NCBI GenBank assembly: GCA_002723015.1
Contig: PBNG01000095.1
Span: 1 to 43,475, forward strand
Direction of reading: 5' to 3'
Length of the DNA: 43,475 nt
DNA from: Roseibacillus sp.
GTDB lineage: Bacteria > Verrucomicrobiota > Verrucomicrobiae > Verrucomicrobiales > Akkermansiaceae
In this document: positions 33,946 through 42,676 of the stretch, piece by piece
Layout of the letters: every line of letters starts with the position of its first letter
Numbering within the stretch: position 1 is the first letter of the stretch
Notes under the pieces: generated by a model
The model's database searches: none
What the model was told of the DNA's origin: nothing
What the model saw: only the letters and a program-made list of their open reading frames with translations
Program-made: the position numbers and the translations under genes

Positions 33946-34222
33946 GGTAAAAGATCTTTGACGATCGGTGCTGGTATTTGGACACAGGTCACTGGTGGGG
34001 ACCCTGCGCACCTGTTGACACACCGCCGCGTCAACATGAGTTTTCTCGTGATAAGATCGCCCGAACGTCTCGACCACGTTACTGAACCGGGCAGGAGCTC
34101 GAACCGCCTTTGCTCATGGAGTGATGACGACCCTGTCCCCCGGCCTGGGAACATCCCAGAGCCTTTGCATCAACTCTTGCGCTCAATTCTCAGGCCAGCC
34201 TCAGTAGCCAGAAATTCCCATC

Positions 34223-35473
34223 CTATCCCGTAAGCACAGGCTCTCCGAGCATCTGTTCCAACCTGGCACACACTTCCTCGACATTCTCCCGGGAATTGAA
34301 GGCCGAAATCCTGAAGTAGCCCTCCCCCGCAGCGCCAAATCCGGCCCCTGGAGTGATCACGACCTGAGCCTCTTGTAACATCTTGTCGAACATTCCCCAG
34401 CTGTCCACCCCCTCCGGGCACCGAACCCACACGTATGGGGAATGTTCGCCTCCATAAACGTCCAATCCACAATTTTCGCACGCGGTTTTAAGGAGCGCAG
34501 CATTCCCCATGTAGTGTTCAACCAGTTTGCTGATCTCGACCTTTCCCTCTACGGAATACAGTGCTTCCGCCGCGCGCTGGACTGGGTAGCTGACCCCGTT
34601 GAACTTGGTGGAATGGCGGCGAGCCCACAGTCCATGCAGAGGGACTCTGTCACCACTCTCGTTCGAACCGGTAAGCTCTTTCGGGACGACGATAAAGGCA
34701 CATCGGGTTCCCGTGAAGCCACCGTTCTTGGAGAAGGAACGGAACTCAATCGCGCATTCCCGGGCGCCTTCGATCTCGTAAATCGAACGCGGAAGAGCCG
34801 GGTCCTGTAGGAAGGCCTCATAGGCGGCATCGTACAGAATGACCGCGTCGTTCTTCCGTGCGTAAGTGACCCATCGCTCGAGTTGCTCTCTGGTGGCCAC
34901 CGTGCCGGTTGGATTGTTCGGGTAACACAGGTAGATCAAGTCAACTTTTTCGTCAGGAAGAGAGGGAGTAAAATTATTTTCCGCCGTGCAGGGCAGATAG
35001 ACCAATCCCGCGTACTGGCCGCTCTGATCTCCATCCCCGGTATTTCCCATCATTACATTGGTATCCACATAAACAGGATACACTGGATCCGTGATAGCGA
35101 TCGTCTGTCCCACCCCGAAGATATCGAGAATATTTCCACTGTCGCACTTCGAACCATCCGAGACGAAAATCTCATCCGCCTCTACATCCAATCCACTGTA
35201 GGAGTTGTCTGCGATAGCCTGCCGCAGAAAGTCATAGCCCTGCTCCGGACCGTAGCCCCGAAAACTTCCTCTCTCACCCAGCTCATCAACAGCCTCTTTC
35301 ATCGCTGTTCGTGCAGCAAGCGGAAGAGGCTCGGTCACGTCGCCAATCCCACAGCGAATGAGACGCTTCGCCTTGTCGGGTTCCGCATCAGAATACGCAT
35401 TAACTCTCCGAGCGATCTCCGGGAAGAGGTAGCCTGCCTGGAGCTTCAGGAAATTTTCGTTGATTTGAGCCAT
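34223..35473 (-). CDS. dapL: LL-diaminopimelate aminotransferase
   Basis: 416-residue fold-type I PLP aminotransferase that converts tetrahydrodipicolinate directly to LL-diaminopimelate for lysine and peptidoglycan synthesis. DapL features are strong: the N-terminal [29 protein letters not shown], the [13 protein letters not shown] segment, [14 protein letters not shown], and the PLP-lysine segment [17 protein letters not shown]. The ATG at 35473 ([12 protein letters not shown]) was chosen over a TTG ten codons upstream because it matches the family's N-terminus. DapL is common in Verrucomicrobiota, Chlamydiae and plants, so it supports the taxonomic inference. It follows the superoxide dismutase gene on the same strand, with a terminator-like hairpin between. 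Confidence 0.95.
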   Translation of the reverse strand: MAQINENFLKLQAGYLFPEIARRVNAYSDAEPDKAKRLIRCGIGDVTEPLPLAARTAMKEAVDELGERGSFRGYGPEQGYDFLRQAIADNSYSGLDVEADEIFVSDGSKCDSGNILDIFGVGQTIAITDPVYPVYVDTNVMMGNTGDGDQSGQYAGLVYLPCTAENNFTPSLPDEKVDLIYLCYPNNPTGTVATREQLERWVTYARKNDAVILYDAAYEAFLQDPALPRSIYEIEGARECAIEFRSFSKNGGFTGTRCAFIVVPKELTGSNESGDRVPLHGLWARRHSTKFNGVSYPVQRAAEALYSVEGKVEISKLVEHYMGNAALLKTACENCGLDVYGGEHSPYVWVRCPEGVDSWGMFDKMLQEAQVVITPGAGFGAAGEGYFRISAFNSRENVEEVCARLEQMLGEPVLTG

Positions 35474-35549
35474 GAGGTGAATCCTGTAACCGGCATCCGC
35501 CAAACTCGCAAGTCCCGGAGCCCCCTCTATTCCTTTTGAGGCCCAACGA

Positions 35550-35579
35550 AATCAGCCGGGCCTCCCGGTCCGGCTGATT
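35550..35579 (-). terminator. Terminator-like hairpin after superoxide dismutase gene
   Basis: A ten-base GC-rich stem (AATCAGCCGG/CCGGCTGATT) with a ten-base loop lies about 25 bases past the sod stop. On the minus strand it is followed by TTTCGTT, a short imperfect T-run. Probably a rho-independent terminator separating sod from dapL. Confidence 0.6.
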
Positions 35580-35603
35580 CACGAAGGATTCGGAGCGTAA
35601 TAC

Positions 35604-36233
35604 TTATCCCACGGCCCTGCGCAGGCCATCTGCCACCGTGTCCCAGTTGACTACATTGAAGAAGGCAGCAACGTAATCGGGCCTGCGGTTCTGATAATTC
35701 AGATAGTAGGCATGCTCCCAGACATCCAGCCCGAGAATTGGAATACAGCCGGCACAACCGGATATTTCGCCCATGAGCGGGTTGTCCTGGTTTGCAGTCG
35801 AGCAGACCCCCAGCTTTCCCTCGGCATCCGAGCAAAGCCAGGCCCATCCCGAGCCAAACCTTGTCATTGCTGCCTTTGTGAATGCTTCCTTGAAACCCTC
35901 AAGGGAACCAAATGCCGCATTGATGCCATCCGAGACCTCACTAGTTGGCTCACTGGAGCCACCGGGTCTGATGCAGTCCCAGAAGTGGCTGTGATTGAAA
36001 TGCCCTCCTCCATTGTTGCGGACCGCTCCCCTGATCTCCTCAGGGACGTCCCCGATGTTCATCACCAGTTCACAGATTGACTTCTCCGCAAGATCCGTTC
36101 CCTCGATTGCTGCGTTCAAATTGGTAACATATGCATTGTGATGCTTGCTGTGGTGGATTTCCATCGTGCGTGCATCGATGTGCGGCTCAAGCGCATCATA
36201 CGCGTAGCCAAGGTCAGGAAGTTCGTGAGCCAT
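35604..36233 (-). CDS. sodA: Superoxide dismutase (Mn/Fe type)
   Basis: 209-residue cytoplasmic Mn/Fe superoxide dismutase. The four metal ligands are present: His27 ([12 protein letters not shown]), His81 (HFNHSHFW), Asp170 and His174 ([13 protein letters not shown]). The [11 protein letters not shown] segment with Gly at 76-78 and [10 protein letters not shown] resemble Mn-type enzymes, but metal choice cannot be certain from sequence alone. Length and both domains are normal. It is transcribed alone, divergent from the coiled-coil protein gene at 36364 with 130 bases between. No regulatory site was identified upstream. Confidence 0.95.
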   Translation of the reverse strand: MAHELPDLGYAYDALEPHIDARTMEIHHSKHHNAYVTNLNAAIEGTDLAEKSICELVMNIGDVPEEIRGAVRNNGGGHFNHSHFWDCIRPGGSSEPTSEVSDGINAAFGSLEGFKEAFTKAAMTRFGSGWAWLCSDAEGKLGVCSTANQDNPLMGEISGCAGCIPILGLDVWEHAYYLNYQNRRPDYVAAFFNVVNWDTVADGLRRAVG

Positions 36234-36363
36234 CGGAATAGTGTGTTGATAGATGTTAATATGTTTGCTTTGCCCTCCCCGGGAATTTCCGGGTAAATGA
36301 AGGTGAAAGCAATTTCATCCGTAAGAAAGCAGCTTCCTTCCAATCCGCAAGGGCAACTTTACC

Positions 36364-36924
36364 ATGGAACTAGAAACCTCTCTCTCTCCTCTTATTCCGA
36401 TTCTAGCTACCCTGCTGGGAGCGAGTCTGACATGGTTTTTGTGCCATAACAGGGCCCAGACGATGCGCATTCGTCACCGGGAGCGGTGCAAGGCCCTCCT
36501 GAAATCTGCTGCGGAGCTCGAAGCCTGCTGCGCAAAGCTGGAGTCCGAAGTCGAACAGCTCCGCCTCAGCGAGGCAGAAGCCCTCCGGCGCGAAGCTGGG
36601 CTTGAGGCGCGACTCACCGCTGAGCAACAGCGTAGTGGGGACAGGGAGCGCCTTCTCGGAGAGACGGAATTCCGCATTCTCAGAGGATTTCGCGACGCCT
36701 CCCTCACGATCTTACGGCATCGTCAGGACGAAGGGCTCAAAAGCCTCCATCCGATACCGGAATCCCACGAGATCCCGGAAAAGGATGCCTATGAATGGCC
36801 CCCCTCCGGCACAGCCGCCAGACTGCGGGACGAGGTGGCTAGCAGCATGCTCGAGGGACCCGGGAACGACTCTGAGGCGCCTCGTTCTGACCCCTCGGCA
36901 AGCCTGACACAAACCAAGCCCTAA
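36364..36924 (+). CDS. Membrane-anchored coiled-coil protein of unknown function
   Basis: 186 residues. A short N-terminus is followed by one transmembrane helix (about residues 8-26, LSPLIPILATLLGASLTWF), then a basic stretch (NRAQTMRIRHRERCK) that predicts a cytoplasmic C-terminus. Heptad-rich coiled coil covers about 38-100 (ELEACCAKLESEVEQLRLSE and following). The tail is acidic, proline-rich and low-complexity. The layout resembles the N-terminal part of RmuC-like proteins without the nuclease-like domain, so a truncated RmuC relative is one possibility. It ends 22 bases before the convergent DUF1080 gene stop. No function is assigned. Confidence 0.6.
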   Translation: MELETSLSPLIPILATLLGASLTWFLCHNRAQTMRIRHRERCKALLKSAAELEACCAKLESEVEQLRLSEAEALRREAGLEARLTAEQQRSGDRERLLGETEFRILRGFRDASLTILRHRQDEGLKSLHPIPESHEIPEKDAYEWPPSGTAARLRDEVASSMLEGPGNDSEAPRSDPSASLTQTKP

Positions 36925-36945
36925 GCCCGGCGGGAGAACATCCCC

Positions 36946-38244
36946 CTAGAGCTCCTTCACGAAGATATTCGCGAACTCCAACGGGTTCCCATGGTGTTGG
37001 AATCCCAACCGGCCTGCAGGATTGACTCCCGGCAGTTGAGCCTCATGCAACACAACCTTGCCATTGAGGACCACCGTAAGACGGTCCCCCTTGACGGTGA
37101 TAACGTAACGGTTCCACTCTCCCACCTCATTATCGGCAGAAACACGTGGAGTAAGTGCCGCCCGGATTGGAAGAGGCTGTTTCCCGTCGTTGCGAATACC
37201 ATACACCTCCCCGGAACCAACGGTCCAGTTCCAGAGGTTCACCTGGGTCCGGACTGCTCCCCGTAAAAGGACTCCACTGTCATACTCGTCGATCTCAGCG
37301 GTCACGCCCTTCCTGTCGGCACCGGTCTTCTGCAATCCATTAAGAAGCAAAACCGGCTGATTACGTTTTCCACTGTGCTCACCGGTCCAGCGCCAATCCA
37401 CCACAGTGGTGAAATCCTTGTATTCCTTGCTGGTCCAGAGATTAGTGCCCTTGCCGTCGTAGTGCAGGATCCAGCCATCCTTGACCGTCCAGTGTCCCTT
37501 GTTCTTGGGGTCCTCGGCAAAGTTCTTGAGCGACCCGCCCGCCATGACGGGTGTAAACCCCTCTGCTGCCAATGTGGCATCGGACTTTCCCGTGGGCTGA
37601 TACCACGTTTCCTTCTTGTCCTCTCCGAAGGGAATCTCCGCGATCCGCATCTTACGCACCTTGATAATATCACCATGGCCGGCGAAGCAGATGTGGCCCT
37701 TCCTGCGCTGAACGCCCTGATGCTTGGGCTTCTTTTTGCTCAATTCCTCGAGATTGGCATCGGTAATGCACACTCCATTCAGTTCAACAGTGAGACGCGG
37801 CCCTCTGATCGTCACCCGCTGCTTGTTCCACTCACCCACCGGAACCAGATGCCCGCGGAGAGAAGGTGCGAGGGAATAGACCGAGCCATGGAACTGCCAT
37901 TCCTTCAGGTTCTTGTACTTGTCGGCGGTATTATCAAGAATCTGCAATTCCATTCCCGTGTAGGCCGCATCGCCGCTTCCGGGGTAGTGAACCCCCAGCC
38001 CGTTGTTAGCCCCGGGAGTCAGTTGAAATTCAAATTCCAGAATGTAGTCGGCATACTGTTTCTCCGTGATCAGGTTCCTGCACTTGCGCGACGACTCAAT
38101 GATCCCGTCCTTGACGAAATATCCATTCTGCTCGGTTTTCCCGGGTGCCCCGAAGTTAGTGAAGTCCTTGCCATTGAAAAGCTCCACCCAGTCGGCGGAG
38201 GCGGGGAGGGACAGGATTAGAAGAGAAGCTGCGAGTGCTTTCAT
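36946..38244 (-). CDS. Exported protein with two DUF1080 (3-keto-disaccharide hydrolase) domains
   Basis: 432 residues with a signal peptide (MKALAASLLILSLPASA). First DUF1080 copy (about residues 19-205): WVELFNGKDFTNF, GYFVKDGIIES, FEFQLTPGANNGLGVHYPG, MELQILDN, and KVRKMRIAEI. Second copy (about 225-432): HWTVKDGWILHYDGKGTNLWT, TVVDWRWTG, VLLRGAVRTQVNLWNW, GEWNRYVITVKGDRLTVVLNG, and NIFVKEL. The fold is concanavalin-like; the family acts on 3-keto glycosides. The gene follows two Gfo/Idh/MocA genes and an MFS gene on the same strand, a set that would oxidise, cleave and import sugars. Tandem arrangement may mean one catalytic and one binding copy. The substrate is unknown. Confidence 0.88.
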   Translation of the reverse strand: MKALAASLLILSLPASADWVELFNGKDFTNFGAPGKTEQNGYFVKDGIIESSRKCRNLITEKQYADYILEFEFQLTPGANNGLGVHYPGSGDAAYTGMELQILDNTADKYKNLKEWQFHGSVYSLAPSLRGHLVPVGEWNKQRVTIRGPRLTVELNGVCITDANLEELSKKKPKHQGVQRRKGHICFAGHGDIIKVRKMRIAEIPFGEDKKETWYQPTGKSDATLAAEGFTPVMAGGSLKNFAEDPKNKGHWTVKDGWILHYDGKGTNLWTSKEYKDFTTVVDWRWTGEHSGKRNQPVLLLNGLQKTGADRKGVTAEIDEYDSGVLLRGAVRTQVNLWNWTVGSGEVYGIRNDGKQPLPIRAALTPRVSADNEVGEWNRYVITVKGDRLTVVLNGKVVLHEAQLPGVNPAGRLGFQHHGNPLEFANIFVKEL

Positions 38245-38310
38245 AACGGTCTAGTGGTTGATTTGATTAAGGGTGAATCTGGTTCGTTTGAGTGGAGAAA
38301 TTAAGAGAGG

Positions 38311-39387
38311 CTATAAATCAACGGTTTTCCCGGTCCGATAGGATTCGTCAGCGGCTGCCACGATGCGCATGGAATTGAGAGCATCCTCCATGTGATCTCC
38401 CAGATCAAGATTCTCGCGGATGGCTTTAAGAAAATACTCCTGCTCGCGGAAGCAGAGTTCGTCGTGATCCGGCTCATCGGTCATGTCGATCCATTCGTCG
38501 TCCCTCGTGAAGTTCCTGTTCTCATCCACCTCACTATAGTGAATCCGCAGGGATTCGGTCTTGCTGTGCGCGTCCACGTCCGCGGAAGCTCCCTTGCCGC
38601 CCGCATCCTTTGCCTCAATCGTCACACAACCCTTCGGACCTACCACGTCCTTCACGAAGAAGGCCATCTCGCTCATCATGGGACCCCATCCCGCCTCATA
38701 CCATCCAACACTACCGTCTTCAAAAGCCACCTGCAGGTGTCCATAGTTGATCTTGTCCTCCGGAATATCATCGGTGAGCCGAGCCCCGAGACCCGAGACC
38801 CGCACCGGCTTGGATCGCGTCATCTGGCACATCACATCCACGTAGTGCACCCCGCAGTCCACGATGGGAGAGATGGAGGAAATCAGATTTCGATGCGTCT
38901 CCCAGGCCGCCCCCGAACTCTGCTGGTTCAGGTTCATGCGCATAACCAGAGGCTTGCCCAGGGTCTGGGCAAGCTCGATGAATTTAATCCAACTTGGGTG
39001 CACCCGGAGGATGTATCCAATCACCAGCTTCTTCCCACTTTCCCGCGCCTTGGCGACAATGCTTTCCGCCTCCACTACCGTCTCGGCCAGGGGCTTCTCA
39101 ATAAAGACGTGTGCCCCCGCGTCGAAGGCTGCCTCCGCATACGGACCATGGGTATCAGGGTAAGTCGATATACTCACGGCATCCGGCGTGGTTGCCGCAA
39201 GTGCCCCGTGATAGTCGCCAAACTCCGGATAGCCGCCACCCAGTTCCTCATTAAGCTTTCCACGCGATTCAGGCGACCGGGTCACAATGCCCACGATCTC
39301 GAAATCTTCCAGCTTATGGTAAGCCCGGGCATGCGAGCTTCCCATATTACCAGCACCAACACAAAGAATACGAATCTTGTCACTCAT
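38311..39387 (-). CDS. Gfo/Idh/MocA oxidoreductase, cytoplasmic
   Basis: 358 residues. Rossmann motif CVGAGNMGSSHARAYH (about residues 10-25), catalytic EKP in VFIEKPLAETVVEAE (about 94-108), and the LVIGYILRVHPSW strand-helix that follows in this family. No signal or twin-arginine sequence is present, so it is cytoplasmic, unlike the next two family members here. A WIDMTDEPDHDELCFREQEYF segment near the C-terminus lies at the substrate edge of the beta sheet. It lies between the DUF1080 gene and the Tat-exported oxidoreductase gene, all co-directional. Likely an NAD(P)-linked sugar or 3-keto-sugar dehydrogenase; substrate unknown. Confidence 0.88.
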   Translation of the reverse strand: MSDKIRILCVGAGNMGSSHARAYHKLEDFEIVGIVTRSPESRGKLNEELGGGYPEFGDYHGALAATTPDAVSISTYPDTHGPYAEAAFDAGAHVFIEKPLAETVVEAESIVAKARESGKKLVIGYILRVHPSWIKFIELAQTLGKPLVMRMNLNQQSSGAAWETHRNLISSISPIVDCGVHYVDVMCQMTRSKPVRVSGLGARLTDDIPEDKINYGHLQVAFEDGSVGWYEAGWGPMMSEMAFFVKDVVGPKGCVTIEAKDAGGKGASADVDAHSKTESLRIHYSEVDENRNFTRDDEWIDMTDEPDHDELCFREQEYFLKAIRENLDLGDHMEDALNSMRIVAAADESYRTGKTVDL

Positions 39388-39454
39388 GACGTTGCAGGGA
39401 CGGTGACACGGCCGAACCGGTCAGGTCCAGACGCAACCGGAATGGGGACGATGC

Positions 39455-40735
39455 TCACACCTTCCAGGGACCCCGCATCTGCTGATGCACATATTGATCT
39501 GCTTCCGGCTCATCAATCTTGAAGGTCTTCGGATCGTAGCGGAAACTCTTGTTCGAGCGGTGGGCGATTACCCCGAGGTTTACGATTGAAGCCGACCGGA
39601 ACCCGTTGCTTTCATTCAGCGCGAACGTCTTGCGCTCCCGGACCGCCTGATGGAAGTTCGTCACCTGCGAAGCAGGGTCCTTGAGGGTCTTGAGCTTCTC
39701 CTTGAGCCCCGTGATGTCAGAAGCCATGCCCCGGCTGATACTTCCCTCCGACCCTTTGATGTAAGGTGTGTTCTTTTCCCGGTTGTCCCCGTCGAGGATG
39801 ATCTTGGTCCCATCTGCATACTTGTACTCGATCCGCCGCCAGCGGCCCACCGCGTCATCATGCTGCTTGTCCGCATCAATAAACACCTCCACGGGACTCT
39901 CCTCATCCTTTCCGATGATGTACTGCACAGGGTCAAGATAGTGCTGGCCCATGTCTCCCAGGCCACCGCCGTCGTAATCCCAGTAACCACGAAATGACCC
40001 ATGCGTTCGGTGCCGGGTGTAGGGCTTCACGGGCGCAGGACCGAGCCACATATTGTAATCAAAATGGTCAGGAATCTGCTCCTCCGGCTGGTTCACCTTG
40101 CCAGACCAGCCGAACTTCCAGTTGAAGCCTTGGTTGCCGCCGACAGTAACAGTGAGGGGCCCGTCCCCCAGGAGGCCATGCATGACCGCCTTTCGCAGAG
40201 GAGAGACTGTAGTGCCCATTCCGTAGAAGCCTCCCTCAAAACGAAACCAGGTATTGATCCGGAAGATCCGGCTGTGCTTCTGGACCGCATTCATCATCGC
40301 AATCCCCTCGCCAATGGTTCGGCTCATGGGCTTCTCGCACCACACATCCTTGCCATGCTTTGCCGCCTCGATGGCCTGCAAGGCGTGCCAGTGGGGAGGC
40401 GTACAGATGTGCACCACATCAATATCATCGCGGGCACAAAGCTCACGGAAGTCGTGATACCCCTTCGGATCATGTCCCCGCTTCTTGGCGTCGTTGGTTC
40501 GATTCGCGAGGTGATTCTTGTCCACGTCACAGAGCGCTAGCAGCGGGCCCTGCTGTCCCACGTGGGCTCCCGAACCAGAGATGCCTCCGCAGCCAATGAT
40601 TCCCCTGGTAATCTGCTCGCTGGGAGGCTTCTTCCCGTTAGCGCCGATGACGTGGCTGGGGACGACCTGGATCGTTGCAAGCGCTGCCAGGCCCTTCAGG
40701 GTTTTACGACGGGAAAGGGTGTGTGTCTGGTTCAT
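39455..40735 (-). CDS. Tat-exported Gfo/Idh/MocA oxidoreductase
   Basis: 426 residues beginning MNQTHTLSRRKTLKGLAALA, a twin-arginine signal (SRRKTLKG) that exports a folded cofactor-bearing enzyme. The ATG at 40735 was chosen over the longer frame because it puts the Tat motif near the N-terminus. Rossmann region GIIGCGGISGSGAHVGQ, the HICTPPHWHALQAIEAAKHG segment and DVWCEKPMSRTIGEG (catalytic EKP) are conserved. This subgroup, common in Verrucomicrobia, Planctomycetes and Bacteroidetes, retains tightly bound NAD. It probably oxidises glycosides in the periplasm at C3 for the DUF1080 protein. Eighty-two bases separate it from the transporter gene. Confidence 0.88.
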   Translation of the reverse strand: MNQTHTLSRRKTLKGLAALATIQVVPSHVIGANGKKPPSEQITRGIIGCGGISGSGAHVGQQGPLLALCDVDKNHLANRTNDAKKRGHDPKGYHDFRELCARDDIDVVHICTPPHWHALQAIEAAKHGKDVWCEKPMSRTIGEGIAMMNAVQKHSRIFRINTWFRFEGGFYGMGTTVSPLRKAVMHGLLGDGPLTVTVGGNQGFNWKFGWSGKVNQPEEQIPDHFDYNMWLGPAPVKPYTRHRTHGSFRGYWDYDGGGLGDMGQHYLDPVQYIIGKDEESPVEVFIDADKQHDDAVGRWRRIEYKYADGTKIILDGDNREKNTPYIKGSEGSISRGMASDITGLKEKLKTLKDPASQVTNFHQAVRERKTFALNESNGFRSASIVNLGVIAHRSNKSFRYDPKTFKIDEPEADQYVHQQMRGPWKV

Positions 40736-40817
40736 ACTGTCTCGTTTTACGTAATTTGTGGTAGGGGTCTTCCGATCTGTTTCCGTAGTGGATGAGCTGG
40801 GTCGCATGTTGGGGCGC

Positions 40818-42236
40818 CTATTCAAGGCCTCCCGAAGCATCGTCGGCAGTGTTTTCATCCTCATCCGAGACTAAAATATTGTCCCGGAAGGCAACAAAGA
40901 AAATGACCGTGATGACGGCCGCCATAACGGCAGGAAATATCCAGAATGACTTCCACTGCATCATCGTGTCCGCAATGAGGTTAATGTCCGTTCCCGTCGG
41001 CATATCGACTGAAAACATCTGCCCGAGTTGCTCAAACACTCCCGGATCTGACGCTTCGCGAGCCTCCTTGATAGCGCCTTCGAGCTCTGCAGATTTCCCG
41101 ACGCCATCTCCCCATCCCGAAAAGTCGACCGGGATCCAGAAAAGCTTGCCGGGCCCTTGGTAATACACGCCAAAGGTGACTGCGTAACCGATATACATCC
41201 CGATCCCCTGCGTGAAGAAAACGAGCAGGCTTTGCGCCTGACTACGGATCTTCGCGTCTGCCACTTTATCGGTGTACATGAATCCAGTGACAAAGAAGAA
41301 ATCGTAGCAAATTCCGTGGAGCGCGACACCCAGAAAGATCATCCACACGACCTGATCCGGAGCCCCAAAAGCAAACAGAAAATAGCGCAGAACCCATGCG
41401 AGCATACCTACCAGAATCATCCACTTGACCCCAAGCTTCCGAAAAAAGAAGGGGATGAGGAGCATGAAGAAAATTTCCGACATCTGCCCGATGGTCATGG
41501 TCGACGCGGGTTGCAGATACCCCGTGTTCTGGAGGTAATTGGGGATAGTTCCGTAGTAATAAGCGAGAGGAATGCAGATCAGCATCGAGCAGATCAAAAA
41601 CACCGCAAAGGCAGGACGCTTGAAGAGTGCAAAGGCATCCAGCATCAGGAGAGCCCGGAGATTAAGTGGTTCACCTTTCGCCGGGGCCGGTGTATGCGGG
41701 AGAGCGAAAGAGAATGCTCCCAAGGCCAGCGAAGCGGCACCCGCGAGATAAAATATGTTGAACTTGGCAGACCAGCCCAGAACTCCGACTACGAGCCCGG
41801 CGACAATCCAGCCTATGGTACCCCAAACCCGCACCTTTGGAAACGTAAGTCGATCGAGGTTTGCAAAAGCGATCGAGTTTCCGAGGCCAAGGGTGGGCAT
41901 GTAGCAAAGCATATTGCCCAGCATCAGCCAGACCATGAGCTTCCCATTTCCAGCATTTGCTACCCCCGGGATAATCAGCAGGAGAACGCCTCCGATGAGA
42001 AACAGGACCCCCATCACCTTCTGTGACGGAAAAAAGCGATCTGCGATTAACCCCAGGAACAACGGTGCGATCATCGCTCCTAGCGGCGCCGAACCAAAAG
42101 AGCCTGCAGAAAAACCTCCCAGTTGATTGCTAAGCAAGCACAGCCCTAGAGTCCCGAACCACGCTCCCCAGGTGAAGAACTGGAGGAACATCATGACTGA
42201 GAGCTTCAGGGTATTCGCAGAGCGGGAATCGGACAT
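40818..42236 (-). CDS. MFS transporter, nucleoside:H+ symporter-like
   Basis: 472-residue major facilitator with about 12 transmembrane helices. The ATG at 42236 (MSDSRSANTLKLSVMMFLQF) was chosen because it gives the family's usual N-terminus directly before helix one (LQFFTWGAWFGTLGLCLL); the longer frame begins with unlikely arginine-tryptophan sequence. GLIADRFFPSQKVMG is the loop-2/3 motif, and the FPKVRVWGTIGWIVAGL segment is typical of the NupG/XapB-like group. In Verrucomicrobia and Bacteroidetes such carriers are often sugar transporters beside Gfo/Idh/MocA genes. A long periplasmic insert between late helices (about 400-440) is notable. The substrate is probably a mono- or 3-keto-saccharide, by context. 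Confidence 0.85.
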   Translation of the reverse strand: MSDSRSANTLKLSVMMFLQFFTWGAWFGTLGLCLLSNQLGGFSAGSFGSAPLGAMIAPLFLGLIADRFFPSQKVMGVLFLIGGVLLLIIPGVANAGNGKLMVWLMLGNMLCYMPTLGLGNSIAFANLDRLTFPKVRVWGTIGWIVAGLVVGVLGWSAKFNIFYLAGAASLALGAFSFALPHTPAPAKGEPLNLRALLMLDAFALFKRPAFAVFLICSMLICIPLAYYYGTIPNYLQNTGYLQPASTMTIGQMSEIFFMLLIPFFFRKLGVKWMILVGMLAWVLRYFLFAFGAPDQVVWMIFLGVALHGICYDFFFVTGFMYTDKVADAKIRSQAQSLLVFFTQGIGMYIGYAVTFGVYYQGPGKLFWIPVDFSGWGDGVGKSAELEGAIKEAREASDPGVFEQLGQMFSVDMPTGTDINLIADTMMQWKSFWIFPAVMAAVITVIFFVAFRDNILVSDEDENTADDASGGLE

Positions 42237-42346
42237 TCGGTTTGGTCGTGTTGTAGACAATGCATTTGAGGGTCTGGCTCCCATTCTCGCAAGACCTGAA
42301 TGCATACTGCGGCGTGTTCCGCGGGCCCACCAAAAAGAGCGCCACC

Positions 42347-42379
42347 AAACCACGGGGTATCGCTAGATACGTCTGGTTT
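42347..42379. repeat. Compound inverted repeat
   Basis: AAACCA and TGGTTT form outer six-base arms, and GTATC-GCTA-GATAC an inner perfect repeat, all on one axis. The outer and inner arms are separated by four and three unpaired bases. Possible operator for a sugar regulator, or a structured leader for the transporter transcript. Confidence 0.45.
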
Positions 42380-42387
42380 CGACTCCT

Positions 42388-42403
42388 GAATTACCAGTAA
42401 TTC
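42388..42403. promoter_or_regulatory. Perfect palindrome GAATTAC-CA-GTAATTC
   Basis: Seven-base perfect arms around two bases, lying nine bases from the compound repeat in the divergent promoter region. Size and symmetry suit a dimeric repressor such as a LacI- or GntR-type protein, but no regulator gene is in the window next to it. Confidence 0.5.
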
Positions 42404-42676
42404 TTGAACTTAATTAGGAGCATTACGCCCTTCAGATCTCTTCCTAGCCCTGAACATCCGGATTGCCGCTACCGCCACAGCAGGCTTCTTCCTCTTCTTC
42501 AAGGACCGGGAGCCCCCCTAGCCCCAGAGCTGATTTCACCGAAATCCCCTTCCTGCTCTTGCACCAGTGCTCCACACCGGTCCCGCAAGGCCTATTTTAC
42601 CACCGGAAGGGCCTAAAACCTTGAAAGGAAGGGCCGAAACCCTACCGTATCCGCCCATAAGACACCTGACCACCCA

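Larger units (their letters stand above)
42237..42676. promoter_or_regulatory. Divergent intergenic region with two inverted repeats
   Basis: 440 bases between the minus-strand transporter gene and the plus-strand oxidoreductase gene. It should hold both promoters. Two inverted repeats lie side by side in its middle (42347-42379 and 42388-42403). No convincing -35/-10 pair or small gene was found in the rest. A GGCGGTAGCGG near-match to ops is on the minus strand at 42466-42476. Confidence 0.55.

Noticed and set aside
34014..34035. GTTGAC-N10-GTCAAC between the ABM-like gene and dapL as a bidirectional terminator
   Set aside because: Long loop, short stem and no T-run on either strand.
38392..39522. 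Plus-strand open frame of 376 codons antisense to a Gfo/Idh/MocA gene
   Set aside because: Shadow of a well-conserved oxidoreductase; composition is His-rich with no recognisable motif.
42466..42476. Second ops-like sequence GGCGGTAGCGG on the minus strand upstream of the transporter gene
   Set aside because: It matches 10 of 11 core bases but lies 230 bases from the gene of a short sugar-use operon. GGCGGTAG alone is expected about once or twice by chance in this much DNA, and it also occurs inside a coding region here.
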